Shown here: piece by piece, positions 8,562 to 17,503 of the stretch
Layout of the letters: every line of letters starts with the position of its first letter
Position numbering within the stretch: position 1 is the first letter of the stretch
Made by a program: the position numbers and the translations under genes
NCBI RefSeq assembly: GCF_000472545.1
Contig: NZ_AWZV01000034.1
Span: 1-64,000, forward strand
Length of the DNA: 64,000 nt
Direction of reading: 5' to 3'
Origin: Burkholderia sp. WSM2232
GTDB lineage: Bacteria; Pseudomonadota; Gammaproteobacteria; Burkholderiales; Burkholderiaceae
The notes under the pieces: model-generated
Seen by the model: the letters and a program-made list of their open reading frames with translations, nothing else
Told to the model about the DNA's origin: nothing
Databases searched by the model: none

Positions 8562-9511
8562 CGGCGCAGCCTCGGGTTAGATACGATTTGACAGAGGTCC
8601 GCGATCAGCACGAGCCCCAGATACGCGGCGCAGAACACCATCACGCAGCCTTGTACGAGCGGCATGTCGCGGTTCGTCACGGCGTCCACCATCAGGCTCG
8701 CGAGGCCCGGATAGTTGAAGATGGACTCCACGATCACCACGCCGCCGAACAGATACGACAGGCTGAGTGCGACCGCATTGGCAATCGGTCCAATGGTGTT
8801 GGGCAGCACGTGGCGTAACACCACGCGCACGGGCGAAGCGCCCTTGAGTATCGCCATTTCCACGTACGACGAATTCAGCTGATCGAGGACCGCGGCGCGC
8901 GTCATGCGCGCCATCTGCGCGACGATCACGCAGCACAGCGTCATGACCGGCATGGCGTAGATACGCAGCAGCGCGCCGAACGAATTGACCTCGGACAGGT
9001 AGGAGAGCGCCGGCAGCCAGCGCAGCTTGACGGCGAAAATCAGCACGGCGATGGTCGCCACCAGAAACTCGGGCACGGCAACCGTGGAAAGCGTGAGTAC
9101 ATTCAGCACACGGTCGAGCAGCGAGCCCCGGAACATTGCGGACGAAATGCCGATCAGCAACGCGAGCGGCACCGACACGACCGCTGTCAGTCCGGCGAGC
9201 ACCAGCGAGTTCGGCAGGCGCGTGGCGATCAATTCGCTGACGGGCAGGTTATTCGACAGCGAAGTACCGAAGTTGCCGGTGACGATATGAACGAGCCACT
9301 CGCCGTAGCGTTGCAGCGCCGGCTGATCGAGCCCGAACTGATGCCGCAGCGCGGCGACGGCCTCCGGCGTGGCCGCCTGGCCGAGCGCCTGCTGCGCGGC
9401 ATCGCCAGGCAGCAATCCCGTCACGCCGAACACGATGGCCGAAACCAGCAGCAGCGTGAGCAGCGCGAGACCGAGGCGCGCGGCGATGAGTCGTTGCGCG
9501 TGTGCTTTCAT
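8558..9511 (-). CDS. ABC importer permease, DppB type
   Basis: Inner-membrane partner permease of 317 residues. The family signature is clear: an N-terminal helix (LGLALLTLLLVSAIVFGVTG) ending in LLPGDAAQQALG, QFGLDQPALQRYGEWL, and the cytoplasmic EAA loop YVEMAILKGASPVRVVLRHVLPN. Start set at the ATG at 9511 because the longer frame adds a non-membrane stretch that does not belong to the family. Pairs with the DppC-type permease, which it overlaps. Confidence 0.93.
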   Translation of the reverse strand: MKAHAQRLIAARLGLALLTLLLVSAIVFGVTGLLPGDAAQQALGQAATPEAVAALRHQFGLDQPALQRYGEWLVHIVTGNFGTSLSNNLPVSELIATRLPNSLVLAGLTAVVSVPLALLIGISSAMFRGSLLDRVLNVLTLSTVAVPEFLVATIAVLIFAVKLRWLPALSYLSEVNSFGALLRIYAMPVMTLCCVIVAQMARMTRAAVLDQLNSSYVEMAILKGASPVRVVLRHVLPNTIGPIANAVALSLSYLFGGVVIVESIFNYPGLASLMVDAVTNRDMPLVQGCVMVFCAAYLGLVLIADLCQIVSNPRLRR

Positions 9512-9645
9512 TGAAAGTCGCCTCCTTTTCAAAGCATGCGCGCCGCCTGTAAAAGCGACGCGCCAGACATGTAGTGCGTGTATTGCGGGAAATTGCGGAA
9601 AAAGCGGCGCTGCGGCCCGCAAGCCTCAGCGCCCTGACTTCAAGG

Positions 9646-11262
9646 TCACGCCTCCAGCCAGACGTTTTCGGCGAATGCAAAACCCATCAGACCGGCCAGC
9701 GGAATCGAGCCGAGACCCTTGAGCTTGCTCGTGTACGCGTCGAGCGAACTGTGAAAGAGCGGAATGCCGATGCCGCCGTTTTCATGCACGAGCACCTGCA
9801 TGTCGCCGTAGATGCTCTTGCGCTTTGCGTCGTCCGGCTCGCCGCGTGCGGCGACCAGCATCTGGTCGAACTTCGGGCTTTTCCAGTTGGCTTCGTTCCA
9901 CGGAGCGTCCGATTTGAAGAACTGCGTGAAGAGCACGTCCGCGCTCGGGCGCGCGTTGATGTTGCCGAAGCCGAGCGGATGCTTCATCCAGTGGTTGGAC
10001 CAGTAGCCGTCCGCCGGCACGCGGCTCACCTGCAGATTGAGGCCCCCGCGCGCCGCCGCCTGTTGCAGCAGCATCGCCATTTCGACGGAACCGTCCGCTG
10101 CCGGGGACGCATAGACCTGCAGCGGTGTCGAGCCGAGCTTCGCCTTCTGGAAATAGAACTTGGCCTTGTCGGGGTCGAACGCGCGTTGCGGCAGTCCCGC
10201 AAGGTAGTACTTGTTGGTCGGATCGATCGGCTGGTCATTGCCGATTGCACCGTAGCCACGAAACACCGAGCGGCGAATCTGCTCGCGGTCCAACAGGTTC
10301 ATCATGCCGCGGCGGAAATCGTCGTTGCCGGTCAAGCCGCCCTCGTCGCGCATGATCAGGTCTGTGTAGCCGCCCGTCTTCGTTTCGAGCACCTTGAAGC
10401 CCGAAGCAGTCTTCAGGCGTTCCGCCGAGTTCGGCGAGAGACCGCTGATCAGTTGCACGTCGCCCGACAGCAAAGCGTTCACGCGCGCCGATTCGTCACC
10501 GATACCGATCAGTTCGATCTCGTCGAGATACGGCATGCCCGGCTTCCAGTACTTGTCGTTTCTCACGCCGACCGTGCGCACACCCGGCGAAAACTCTTTC
10601 AGTTTGTACGGCCCCGTACCCACGGCCGTCTTGAAGTCGCTCGTGCCTTCCTTGATGATCAGAAAGTGCGACGTGGCGAGAATCACCGGAAGGTCTGCAT
10701 TCGCACCTTGCAGCGTGATCGTCACTTCGTTCGGACCGGTGGCCTTCACTTCCTTCACCTGTTCGGCGATGGTCTTCGCCTTGGAAGCCGTGGCAGGGTC
10801 CTTGTGGCGCATGATCGAATAAACCACGTCGGCGGGCGCGAGCGCCTTGCCGTCGTGGAACTGCACGCCGTTGCGCAGCTTCACGACCCACACGGTCGCG
10901 TCTTTCGTGTCGATCGATTCGGCAAGCGCCATCTTCGCGCCGAGGTGCGAATCCAGCTCGGTCAGGCCGTTGTAGAACATGTTGCAGCGAACGTAGTCGG
11001 TGCTGAGCGAACCCTTCGCCGGATCGAGCGTGTCCGCGGCGGAGGCCGACTGCGTGGCCACGCGAATCTTGCCGCCCTGCTTCGGCTTCGCTTGCGCGAG
11101 CGCCGAACTGCTCGCGGCCAGCAGACCTGCGCCCGTCATCGACATCATCCCGGCTGCGGCCAGCGCACGCAGCACGTCGCGCCGGGACGCGCCTTTCGCC
11201 GTCAATTGCTCGAGCCCGTTGCCGAGGTCAAGGGCGCCATGTGGTGAGTTTTCCTTATTCAT
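9646..11262 (-). CDS. Periplasmic substrate-binding protein of the peptide/opine family, Tat-exported
   Basis: A 538-residue family 5 solute-binding protein. The N-terminus carries a twin-arginine signal (ASRRDVLRALAAAG, around residues 24-37) with a hydrophobic stretch and a cleavage site after ALAQA, so it is probably exported folded. The mature part has the SBP_bac_5 features LRNGVQFHDGKALAPADVVYS and a conserved GTGPYKL. A GGAGAAG ribosome binding site precedes the ATG at 11262. It delivers the substrate to the permeases downstream; the 134 bp gap to the DppB gene is the largest inside the importer set. Confidence 0.92.
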   Translation of the reverse strand: MNKENSPHGALDLGNGLEQLTAKGASRRDVLRALAAAGMMSMTGAGLLAASSSALAQAKPKQGGKIRVATQSASAADTLDPAKGSLSTDYVRCNMFYNGLTELDSHLGAKMALAESIDTKDATVWVVKLRNGVQFHDGKALAPADVVYSIMRHKDPATASKAKTIAEQVKEVKATGPNEVTITLQGANADLPVILATSHFLIIKEGTSDFKTAVGTGPYKLKEFSPGVRTVGVRNDKYWKPGMPYLDEIELIGIGDESARVNALLSGDVQLISGLSPNSAERLKTASGFKVLETKTGGYTDLIMRDEGGLTGNDDFRRGMMNLLDREQIRRSVFRGYGAIGNDQPIDPTNKYYLAGLPQRAFDPDKAKFYFQKAKLGSTPLQVYASPAADGSVEMAMLLQQAAARGGLNLQVSRVPADGYWSNHWMKHPLGFGNINARPSADVLFTQFFKSDAPWNEANWKSPKFDQMLVAARGEPDDAKRKSIYGDMQVLVHENGGIGIPLFHSSLDAYTSKLKGLGSIPLAGLMGFAFAENVWLEA

Positions 11263-11356
11263 CGAACTTCTCCGCGAGATGGGCAGTTGTGGGGGCTGCG
11301 GGGTTGAGTGGCGACTACAACAGCGGGACTGCAACGACGAATGCGTCAGCGGGACC

Positions 11357-12646
11357 TCAGTAGAAAAGATCCTTGATACGGTAATACGTGCCCACGAGGG
11401 GCAAAAACCACGGCTTGCCGGTGTGCCCCGGAATCGCGCTCCATTCGGACTCGTCCCAGGGGTTGCGATCCGTGCGGCCGTCCATCACGTCCGCCATCAC
11501 CTGGCCCATGTGCGTGGACATCTGCGTGCCGTGGCCGCTGTAGCCCATCGAAAAATAGATGCCATCGTGTTGGCCCGCGTGCGGCAGACGATCGGCGCTC
11601 ATGTCGACGAGACCGCCCCAGCAATAGTCGATGCGCGCAGCGGCGAGCAGCGGAAACATCGTGGCGAGTCCCTGCTGAAGGATGCGCCCGCTCTTCGCAT
11701 CGGAGGGCCGCTCGGAGGCCGTGAAGCGCGCGCGGCCGCCGAACAGCAAGCGCGCATCGGGTGTCACGCGGAAGTAGTTGTGCATCAGGCGCGTGGTCGT
11801 GTAGGCGCGCCGGTTCGGCAGCATCTGCGCGAGCAGCGCGGGCGACAGCGGCTCCGTCACCACGATGAACGAGCCGACCGGCGCGAGGCGCCGCCGATAC
11901 CAGCCGAACGGCCCATGCCGCGACGGCCCGGTGGCGATGAACACCTGCTTCGCGCGCACTTCGCCGCGCGCGGTGACGACACGGTGCGCCGCGCCGTCCT
12001 TCACTATCGACGTAACCGGAGCGTGCTCGAATATTCTTGCGCCGCGCCGCACCGCGGCGTCTGCAAGACCGACCACGAAGCGGCCCATATGCATCTGGCC
12101 GCCGTGACGCTGCAGCAATCCGCCGTAAAAGCTATCGGACTGCACTTCGGCACGAATGCGCTCGCCGTCGATCAGCTCTACGTGCGGGTCCACCGCGCGT
12201 CGGATCAGCTCCGCCGTCTTCTCGAGGTGCGCGAAGTGATGCGGCTTCGCGGCCAGCTTGAGCTTGCCGCTCGCCACGTAATCACAGTCGATGTTCTCCT
12301 CGACGATCAGACGCTCGACCGTATCCACCGCATCCGCATACGCGCGGTAGCACGCGCTCGCGCGCTCGATGCCAAGTTGCGCGACAAGCGCCACGAAGTC
12401 TTGCGCCACGCCGGTATTCACCTGGCCGCCGTTGCGTCCCGACGCGCCGCCGCCCACGCGCCCCGCATCCACCACCGTGACGGACGCGCCACGCTTGCCG
12501 AGCGCCTGCGCCGCCGACAGGCCGGTGAAGCCCGCGCCGATCACGACCACATCGGCGTGGCCGTCGACCGGACCTTCGCAGGCCGCGATGAACGGCGGCG
12601 CGGTGTCGAGCCAGTACGAATCGAGCTTCATCGTATGCGTGTCCAT
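11357..12646 (-). CDS. FAD-dependent amine/amino acid oxidase, PuuB-like
   Basis: A 429-residue DAO-fold flavoprotein. It has the FAD-binding motif VVVIGAGFTGLSAAQALGKRG near residue 33 and the PuuB/OrdL pattern GGGASGRNGGQVNTG, plus a C-terminal YSGHGTQMSTHMG loop. PuuB (gamma-glutamylputrescine oxidase) and relatives oxidise secondary or primary amines to aldehyde, amine and H2O2. It differs from the HcnC-type oxidase in the same operon, so two successive C-N oxidations are possible. The start is uncertain: ATG at 12646 or at 12631 (MKLDSYW); neither has a good ribosome binding site. Confidence 0.88.
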   Translation of the reverse strand: MDTHTMKLDSYWLDTAPPFIAACEGPVDGHADVVVIGAGFTGLSAAQALGKRGASVTVVDAGRVGGGASGRNGGQVNTGVAQDFVALVAQLGIERASACYRAYADAVDTVERLIVEENIDCDYVASGKLKLAAKPHHFAHLEKTAELIRRAVDPHVELIDGERIRAEVQSDSFYGGLLQRHGGQMHMGRFVVGLADAAVRRGARIFEHAPVTSIVKDGAAHRVVTARGEVRAKQVFIATGPSRHGPFGWYRRRLAPVGSFIVVTEPLSPALLAQMLPNRRAYTTTRLMHNYFRVTPDARLLFGGRARFTASERPSDAKSGRILQQGLATMFPLLAAARIDYCWGGLVDMSADRLPHAGQHDGIYFSMGYSGHGTQMSTHMGQVMADVMDGRTDRNPWDESEWSAIPGHTGKPWFLPLVGTYYRIKDLFY

Positions 12647-12779
12647 GGTTGCGGTCAGCGGGCCAGCGGTCGGCGGACGAGCGGTCGGCGGCGCGGCGGC
12701 AGCGCCGGCTTGCAGGGCGGCCTTGTAGCGCGCCTTGGTTGCCCAGCCGTTGCCCGGCCTTCGCGCGCGCCTGTGACAA

Positions 12780-13448
12780 TTAAAGGCCGAGTTCGGCAGC
12801 CAGTTCCGGAATGCCCTTCACTTCGTAGTACTGGTAATACGGCGTGGACGGTTCATGGCCGCGGTTGATGAACGCCTTGTGCCTGATGCCCATGTCATGC
12901 GCGGTCATCAGGTCATAGCGCAGGCTCGACGACACGTGCAGCACGTCTTCCGGATTACAGCCGAGCTTGTCGAACATGTACTCGAAGCCCTGCATGCGCG
13001 GCTTATACGATTGCGCCTGCTGCGCGGTGAACACCGCATGGAAAGGCGCGCCGAGCTTGTCGACGTTGCTCTGGATCTGGTCGTTCGACGCGTTCGAGAG
13101 GATCACCAGCTTGTACTTCTTCGCAAGGCGCGACAGACCTTCCGGCACGTCCGGATGCGGGCCCCACGTCGGCACTGCTTCGTAGATCTTTTGCGCGCCG
13201 GCTTCGTCGAATTCCACGTTCATGCGCGCGCACGCACGGCGCAGTGCATTGACCACCACGTCGCGATACGGCTTCCACGCACCCAGCACTTCGTCACGGC
13301 GATAACCCGCGTAGAACGCGACGAGCTTTTCGAGGTCGTCGCTCTTCAGGATGTGGCCGTACAGCTCGCGTGTCATGTCGGCCATGCGGAATTTGGTCAG
13401 CGTGCCATAGCAGTCAAAGGTGATGTATTTCGGTTCGAAATCGATCAT
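12780..13448 (-). CDS. HAD superfamily hydrolase, haloacid dehalogenase type II
   Basis: A 222-residue cytoplasmic hydrolase. The nucleophile Asp12 lies in FDCYGTLTKF, the substrate-side Ser/Asn in ILSNASNDQ, and the motif III lysine in QSYKPRMQGFEY. The family includes L-2-haloacid dehalogenases, but many members occur in amine-catabolism clusters with unknown substrates. First gene of the 11 kb minus-strand operon, 133 bp upstream of the PuuB-like oxidase. It is a distant paralogue of the protein at 27434-28153. Confidence 0.88.
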   Translation of the reverse strand: MIDFEPKYITFDCYGTLTKFRMADMTRELYGHILKSDDLEKLVAFYAGYRRDEVLGAWKPYRDVVVNALRRACARMNVEFDEAGAQKIYEAVPTWGPHPDVPEGLSRLAKKYKLVILSNASNDQIQSNVDKLGAPFHAVFTAQQAQSYKPRMQGFEYMFDKLGCNPEDVLHVSSSLRYDLMTAHDMGIRHKAFINRGHEPSTPYYQYYEVKGIPELAAELGL

Positions 13449-13732
13449 GGTGTAGTCCTATCGTGGTGGTGAACTCGCGTCGAGCTCATTGGCGAAAACA
13501 GCAACTAGCTTGCAAGGGGCCAGGCGAGGCGCTGATGCATACGCGTCCGGTCGGCAGTAGAAAGCTCATTCCTGTAAAAGATTTAATCAGCGCAAAAACA
13601 TAGATGCTCCTGATTCGCGCGCTGCCCGTGACACAAACCATGCGTTTTTGGGCCACTGCGCAGCAGAGTCTGCCGTGCTCCGGCGTAACCCTTAGCCGGC
13701 TTGGGCTCGCGGCATGCCGAAGCACGCGCTCG

Positions 13733-15226
13733 TCATTCCCGCAGGTCGATCAGCACGCTCTTGAAACGCAGGTTGGCCTCGTAAGCCTGACGCCCGAGAT
13801 CCTTGCCGATGCCCGAACGCTTGTAACCGCCCGTGGGGATCATGAAGTCCGACGTGCGGCCATAGCGGTTGACCCATACCGTGCCCGCTTCGAGTGCGCG
13901 CACGCAGCGCAGCGCCCGGCCGAGGTCGGCGGTATGCACGCCGGCCGCAAGCCCGTATTCGGGATGCTGCGCGAGCGCGAGCGCTTCTTCTTCGGTGTCG
14001 AAGGTTTGCAGCGTGAGCACCGGGCCGAATACTTCCTCGCGCACGGCCTCCGACTGGGCGTTGACGTCGGTAAGCAAGGTCGGCATATAGAAAGCGCCCG
14101 CCGATGCGCCGCGCACTTCGGCCCGCTTGCCGCCGTGCCGCAATGTGGCGCCCGCGTGAAGCGTGCGCTCCACGATGCTTTCGATGCGCGCCGCCTGCGG
14201 CTCGGAGATGATCGGCGAGAGCGTCGTGCCCGCAGCCCATGTGGCGCCCGGCTTCATCTCCGCGAAAATCCTGCCGATGCGCTCCGCGAGCGGCTCCGCA
14301 AGGCTGCGTTCCACCAGCAGCCGCGAGCCCGCCACGCACACCTGCCCCGCATTGCCGGTGATCGCGCCCGCGATGCGGCGCGCCACATCGTCAAGCCGCG
14401 GCGCGTCGGCAAATACGATCTGCGGGCTCTTGCCGCCCAACTCCAGCGTGACCGGCTTGGTGCCGCTTGTCGCGCAGGCCGCCATGATCGCGGCGCCTGT
14501 GCGCGTCGAGCCGGTGAACGTGACCTTGCCGATCTTTGGATGACGCACGAGCTCGTCGCCGGTCGCGCGCCCGTCGCCCTGAACCACGTTGAAGATGCCG
14601 GCGGGCACGCCCGCCTGCACCGCCAGCTCGGCTAAGCGCAGCACGGAAAATGGCGTCATTTCCGAGGGCTTGAGCACGACCGCGTTGCCCGCGGCGAGCG
14701 CGGGCGCGATCTTCCACGAAGCCATCACGAGCGGGAAATTCCACGGTGCAATCGCGCCGATCACACCATACGGCTCGGCAATCGTCATGCCGAGATGATC
14801 GTGGTCGGTGGCGGCGACGTCGCCGCCCAGCTTGTCGGCGAACTCCGCGTAGAAGCGGATGCCCTCGGCGGTGAAAGGCACGTCCCACGAAACGGCCTGG
14901 GCGATCGGCCGGGTCGAGCCAAGCGCCTCGAGGCGGCCGAGCGCGGGGGCGTCGGCTTCGACGAGATCCGCGAAACGGCGCAGAATCTTCGCGCGCTCGC
15001 GCGGCGCCATGCGAGCCCAGCCGCTCGTGCGAAACGCCTGCCACGCATTCTGGACCGCGCGGTCCACCATGTCGGCATCCGCTACCGGCACGCTCGCGTA
15101 GACCGTGCCGTCGGACGGCCGCGCCACGTCCAGGCGGCGCGCGCCGTGCCCGCTGCCTTCCAGATACTCGCCGCCGATGAAATGGCCGCTGCGAATCGCG
15201 ACGTCGTCCGGATTGAAGCTGTCCAT
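13733..15226 (-). CDS. Aldehyde dehydrogenase (NAD(P)+), ALDH superfamily
   Basis: A 497-residue enzyme oxidising an aldehyde to its acid. The fold motifs are in order: APWNFPLVMASWKIAPALAAGN, the GSTRTGAAI cofactor loop, the general base Glu in LELGGKSPQ, and the catalytic Cys in GNAGQVCVAGSR. A C-terminal GGYKRSGIGKDLG loop is present. Start at 15226, where the family N-terminus begins and a weak CAGGG site lies upstream; a frame start at 15328 would add about 34 unrelated residues. It is 284 bp upstream of the HAD/oxidase operon on the same strand. It is a natural partner for the aldehyde made by the PuuB-like oxidase (PuuC/KauB role), though this is inferred. Confidence 0.9.
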   Translation of the reverse strand: MDSFNPDDVAIRSGHFIGGEYLEGSGHGARRLDVARPSDGTVYASVPVADADMVDRAVQNAWQAFRTSGWARMAPRERAKILRRFADLVEADAPALGRLEALGSTRPIAQAVSWDVPFTAEGIRFYAEFADKLGGDVAATDHDHLGMTIAEPYGVIGAIAPWNFPLVMASWKIAPALAAGNAVVLKPSEMTPFSVLRLAELAVQAGVPAGIFNVVQGDGRATGDELVRHPKIGKVTFTGSTRTGAAIMAACATSGTKPVTLELGGKSPQIVFADAPRLDDVARRIAGAITGNAGQVCVAGSRLLVERSLAEPLAERIGRIFAEMKPGATWAAGTTLSPIISEPQAARIESIVERTLHAGATLRHGGKRAEVRGASAGAFYMPTLLTDVNAQSEAVREEVFGPVLTLQTFDTEEEALALAQHPEYGLAAGVHTADLGRALRCVRALEAGTVWVNRYGRTSDFMIPTGGYKRSGIGKDLGRQAYEANLRFKSVLIDLRE

Positions 15227-15509
15227 GAGAAAGTGCCCTGAGTAGATGACCTTTGAATGGAACCGCGAGCGTCGCGACATCGTCGCCGCGCTCGTCATGA
15301 CAAAATCGTAGAGCCGCGCGCCTGGCATATGTCGCCGACAAAAATCGCGCGGCAGCAGAACCCGCCTGTAATGCGCGCCCAGACGGAGCGTTTTGCATCG
15401 AATTGCGCTGCGGCCCTATTCGGCGCGGCGGATAAAAAGATCGTCCTAGTCACACCGCGCCCCGGATGACACAGTGACGCGTAAGTCTTTAGCCATTCAG
15501 GAGCACGGC

Positions 15510-16376
15510 GTGCCCGACCCGATTACATATAGACGCTTTACCCTCGACGACGTCGCCGCCGCGCATGCGTTGACGGTCGAACTCAAATGGCCGCATCGCC
15601 CGGACGACTGGAAGTTCGTCGCACAACTGGGCACGGGCTTTGTCGCCGAAGATGCGAGCGGCGTGATCGGCACCGCGCTTTGCTGGAAGTACGGCGTGGA
15701 TCGCGCATCGCTCGGCATGGTGATCGTGTCGCCAGCGCGGCAAGGACTCGGTATCGGCAGAAGACTGATGGAGTTGCTGCTCGAGGAACTCGGTGGCCGC
15801 ATCACCTTCCTGCACGCGACCGCCGCCGGTCAGCCGCTTTACGAAAAGCTGGGCTTTCGCTCGACCGGCACGCTCGATCAGCACCAGGGCGCCGCGTTCC
15901 AGCCGCCGCTCGTCTCGTTGCCGGCGGGCGAACGCTTGCGGCCGCTTGGTTCGAGCGACACCGCGCGGCTCGTCGAACTGGCTTCGCAGGCAAGCGGCCT
16001 CGACCGCAGCGCTGTGCTGCCGGCGCTGCTCGATAACGCGGACGGCATTGCATTGGATCGCGATGGCGAACTGATCGGCTTCGCGCTCTTTCGCCGCTTT
16101 GGTCGCGGCTTTGCGATCGGCCCGGTGGTCGCGCCCGCCTCCGCGGATTCGAGCCGTGCGAAGGCGCTCATCAGCCACTGGCTCGCGCTCAACGAAGGCG
16201 TGTTCGTGCGCATGGACACGCCCGGCGACAGCGGCCTGACCGGCTGGCTCGAACAACTCGGCCTGCCGCGCGTGGACACCGTGGTCCGAATGGTGCGCAA
16301 CGCAGAGCCGCAGAGCGTGGCGGCCAACGCGTCGCCTTATTTGCAATACGGCATCATCAATCAGGCAATTTTCTGA
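15510..16376 (+). CDS. GNAT family N-acetyltransferase, two GNAT-like domains
   Basis: Acetyl-CoA-dependent transferase of about 288 residues. The N-terminal domain has the acetyl-CoA pyrophosphate loop SPARQGLGIGRRLMELLLEE and a following LYEKLGFRSTG strand-helix. The C-terminal half looks like a second, degenerate GNAT fold. Start chosen as GTG at 15510 because AGGAG at 15499-15503 lies 6 bases before it; a GTG at 15474 would add 12 residues but has no ribosome binding site. Only 6 bp separate it from ghrA, so the two are probably co-transcribed. The acceptor substrate is unknown. Confidence 0.82.
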   Translation: MPDPITYRRFTLDDVAAAHALTVELKWPHRPDDWKFVAQLGTGFVAEDASGVIGTALCWKYGVDRASLGMVIVSPARQGLGIGRRLMELLLEELGGRITFLHATAAGQPLYEKLGFRSTGTLDQHQGAAFQPPLVSLPAGERLRPLGSSDTARLVELASQASGLDRSAVLPALLDNADGIALDRDGELIGFALFRRFGRGFAIGPVVAPASADSSRAKALISHWLALNEGVFVRMDTPGDSGLTGWLEQLGLPRVDTVVRMVRNAEPQSVAANASPYLQYGIINQAIF

Positions 16377-16382
16377 CCCGTC

Positions 16383-17309
16383 ATGGCGTTACTCTATAAA
16401 GCCGACCCCGCGCGCGGCCTGCAATGGGCGAGGCTGTTCGCCGAGAAGGCGCCCGAGCTGCCGTTTCATATCTGGCCCAATCACGGTGATCCGGCTGCGA
16501 TCCGTTATCTGGTCGCGTGGCAGCCGCCCGAGGAGCCGACCCGCACGTTTCCCAATCTGGAAGTGGTGTTTTCCGTGGGCGCGGGCGTCGATCAATTCGA
16601 CCTGTCGGGCGTGCCGGAGCACGTGCCGGTGGTGCGCATGATCGAGCCGGGGCTCGTGGAAGGCATGGTCGAATACGTCACGCAGGCGGCGCTCACCATT
16701 CATCGCGATCTGTTCGACTACGCGCTTTCGCAGCAGCAGCAGGTGTGGCGCGAACTGCCGCTCAAACCGGCCGCGCAACGGCGCATCGGCGTGCTGGGGC
16801 TTGGGGTGCTAGGCACCGCGGTGTTGGAGCGGCTGCGGCTCTTCGGCTTTGGGTGTGCGGGCTGGAGCCGCTCGCCGCGTGAAATAGAGGGCGTCGACTG
16901 CTATGCGGGCGAAGCCTCGCTCGACGCATTCCTTGCCCGCACCGACATTCTGGTCTGCCTGCTGCCGCTCACGCCGGCCACGCGCGGCCTGCTGAATGCA
17001 AGCCTGTTTGCAAAGCTGCCGCCCGGCGCCTCGCTGATTCAAACCGGCCGTGGCGCCCATCTGAATCAGCAAGATTTGCTGGCGGCGCTCGAGAGCGGCC
17101 AATTGCGCAATGCGATCCTTGACGTGACCGACCCCGAGCCGTTGCCGGCCGGTCATCCGCTGTGGACGCATCCGCGCGTGCGCATCACGCCGCACATTGC
17201 CAGCGCGACGCGGCCCGACACCGCCGTCGAGGTCGTGCTCGAGAACCTGCGCCGTCATCGCGAAGGCCTGCCGATGCTCGGTCAGGTCGACCGCACCCGC
17301 GGCTATTGA
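16383..17309 (+). CDS. ghrA: Glyoxylate/hydroxypyruvate reductase A
   Basis: NAD(P)H-dependent D-2-hydroxyacid dehydrogenase of 308 residues, close to E. coli GhrA in length (312). It shows the early motif VVFSVGAGVDQF, the Rossmann motif GVLGLGVLGTAV near residue 137, the substrate-binding Arg in QTGRGAHLNQ, the DVTDPEPLP region and the catalytic His in ITPHIASATRP. It reduces glyoxylate to glycolate or hydroxypyruvate to glycerate. Follows the GNAT gene after 6 bp without its own clear ribosome binding site. Confidence 0.9.
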   Translation: MALLYKADPARGLQWARLFAEKAPELPFHIWPNHGDPAAIRYLVAWQPPEEPTRTFPNLEVVFSVGAGVDQFDLSGVPEHVPVVRMIEPGLVEGMVEYVTQAALTIHRDLFDYALSQQQQVWRELPLKPAAQRRIGVLGLGVLGTAVLERLRLFGFGCAGWSRSPREIEGVDCYAGEASLDAFLARTDILVCLLPLTPATRGLLNASLFAKLPPGASLIQTGRGAHLNQQDLLAALESGQLRNAILDVTDPEPLPAGHPLWTHPRVRITPHIASATRPDTAVEVVLENLRRHREGLPMLGQVDRTRGY

Positions 17310-17503
17310 GCCTGCCGGACCGGATCGACTGCGGCGCAATCCGCGCGCACCGCCGCTTTCCGGCCTTTGCAGCACAAAATGCTAAGGGCCTGCATCAAAA
17401 CGCGTCGCGCGCGCTTTTCAGGCAATTGTTTAGGTAAGCGGGCAATCGGCCTCAGTCAGTAGTATGGAACCGTCAACAGCCCATTCCGCGACGAGAACCC
17501 ACC

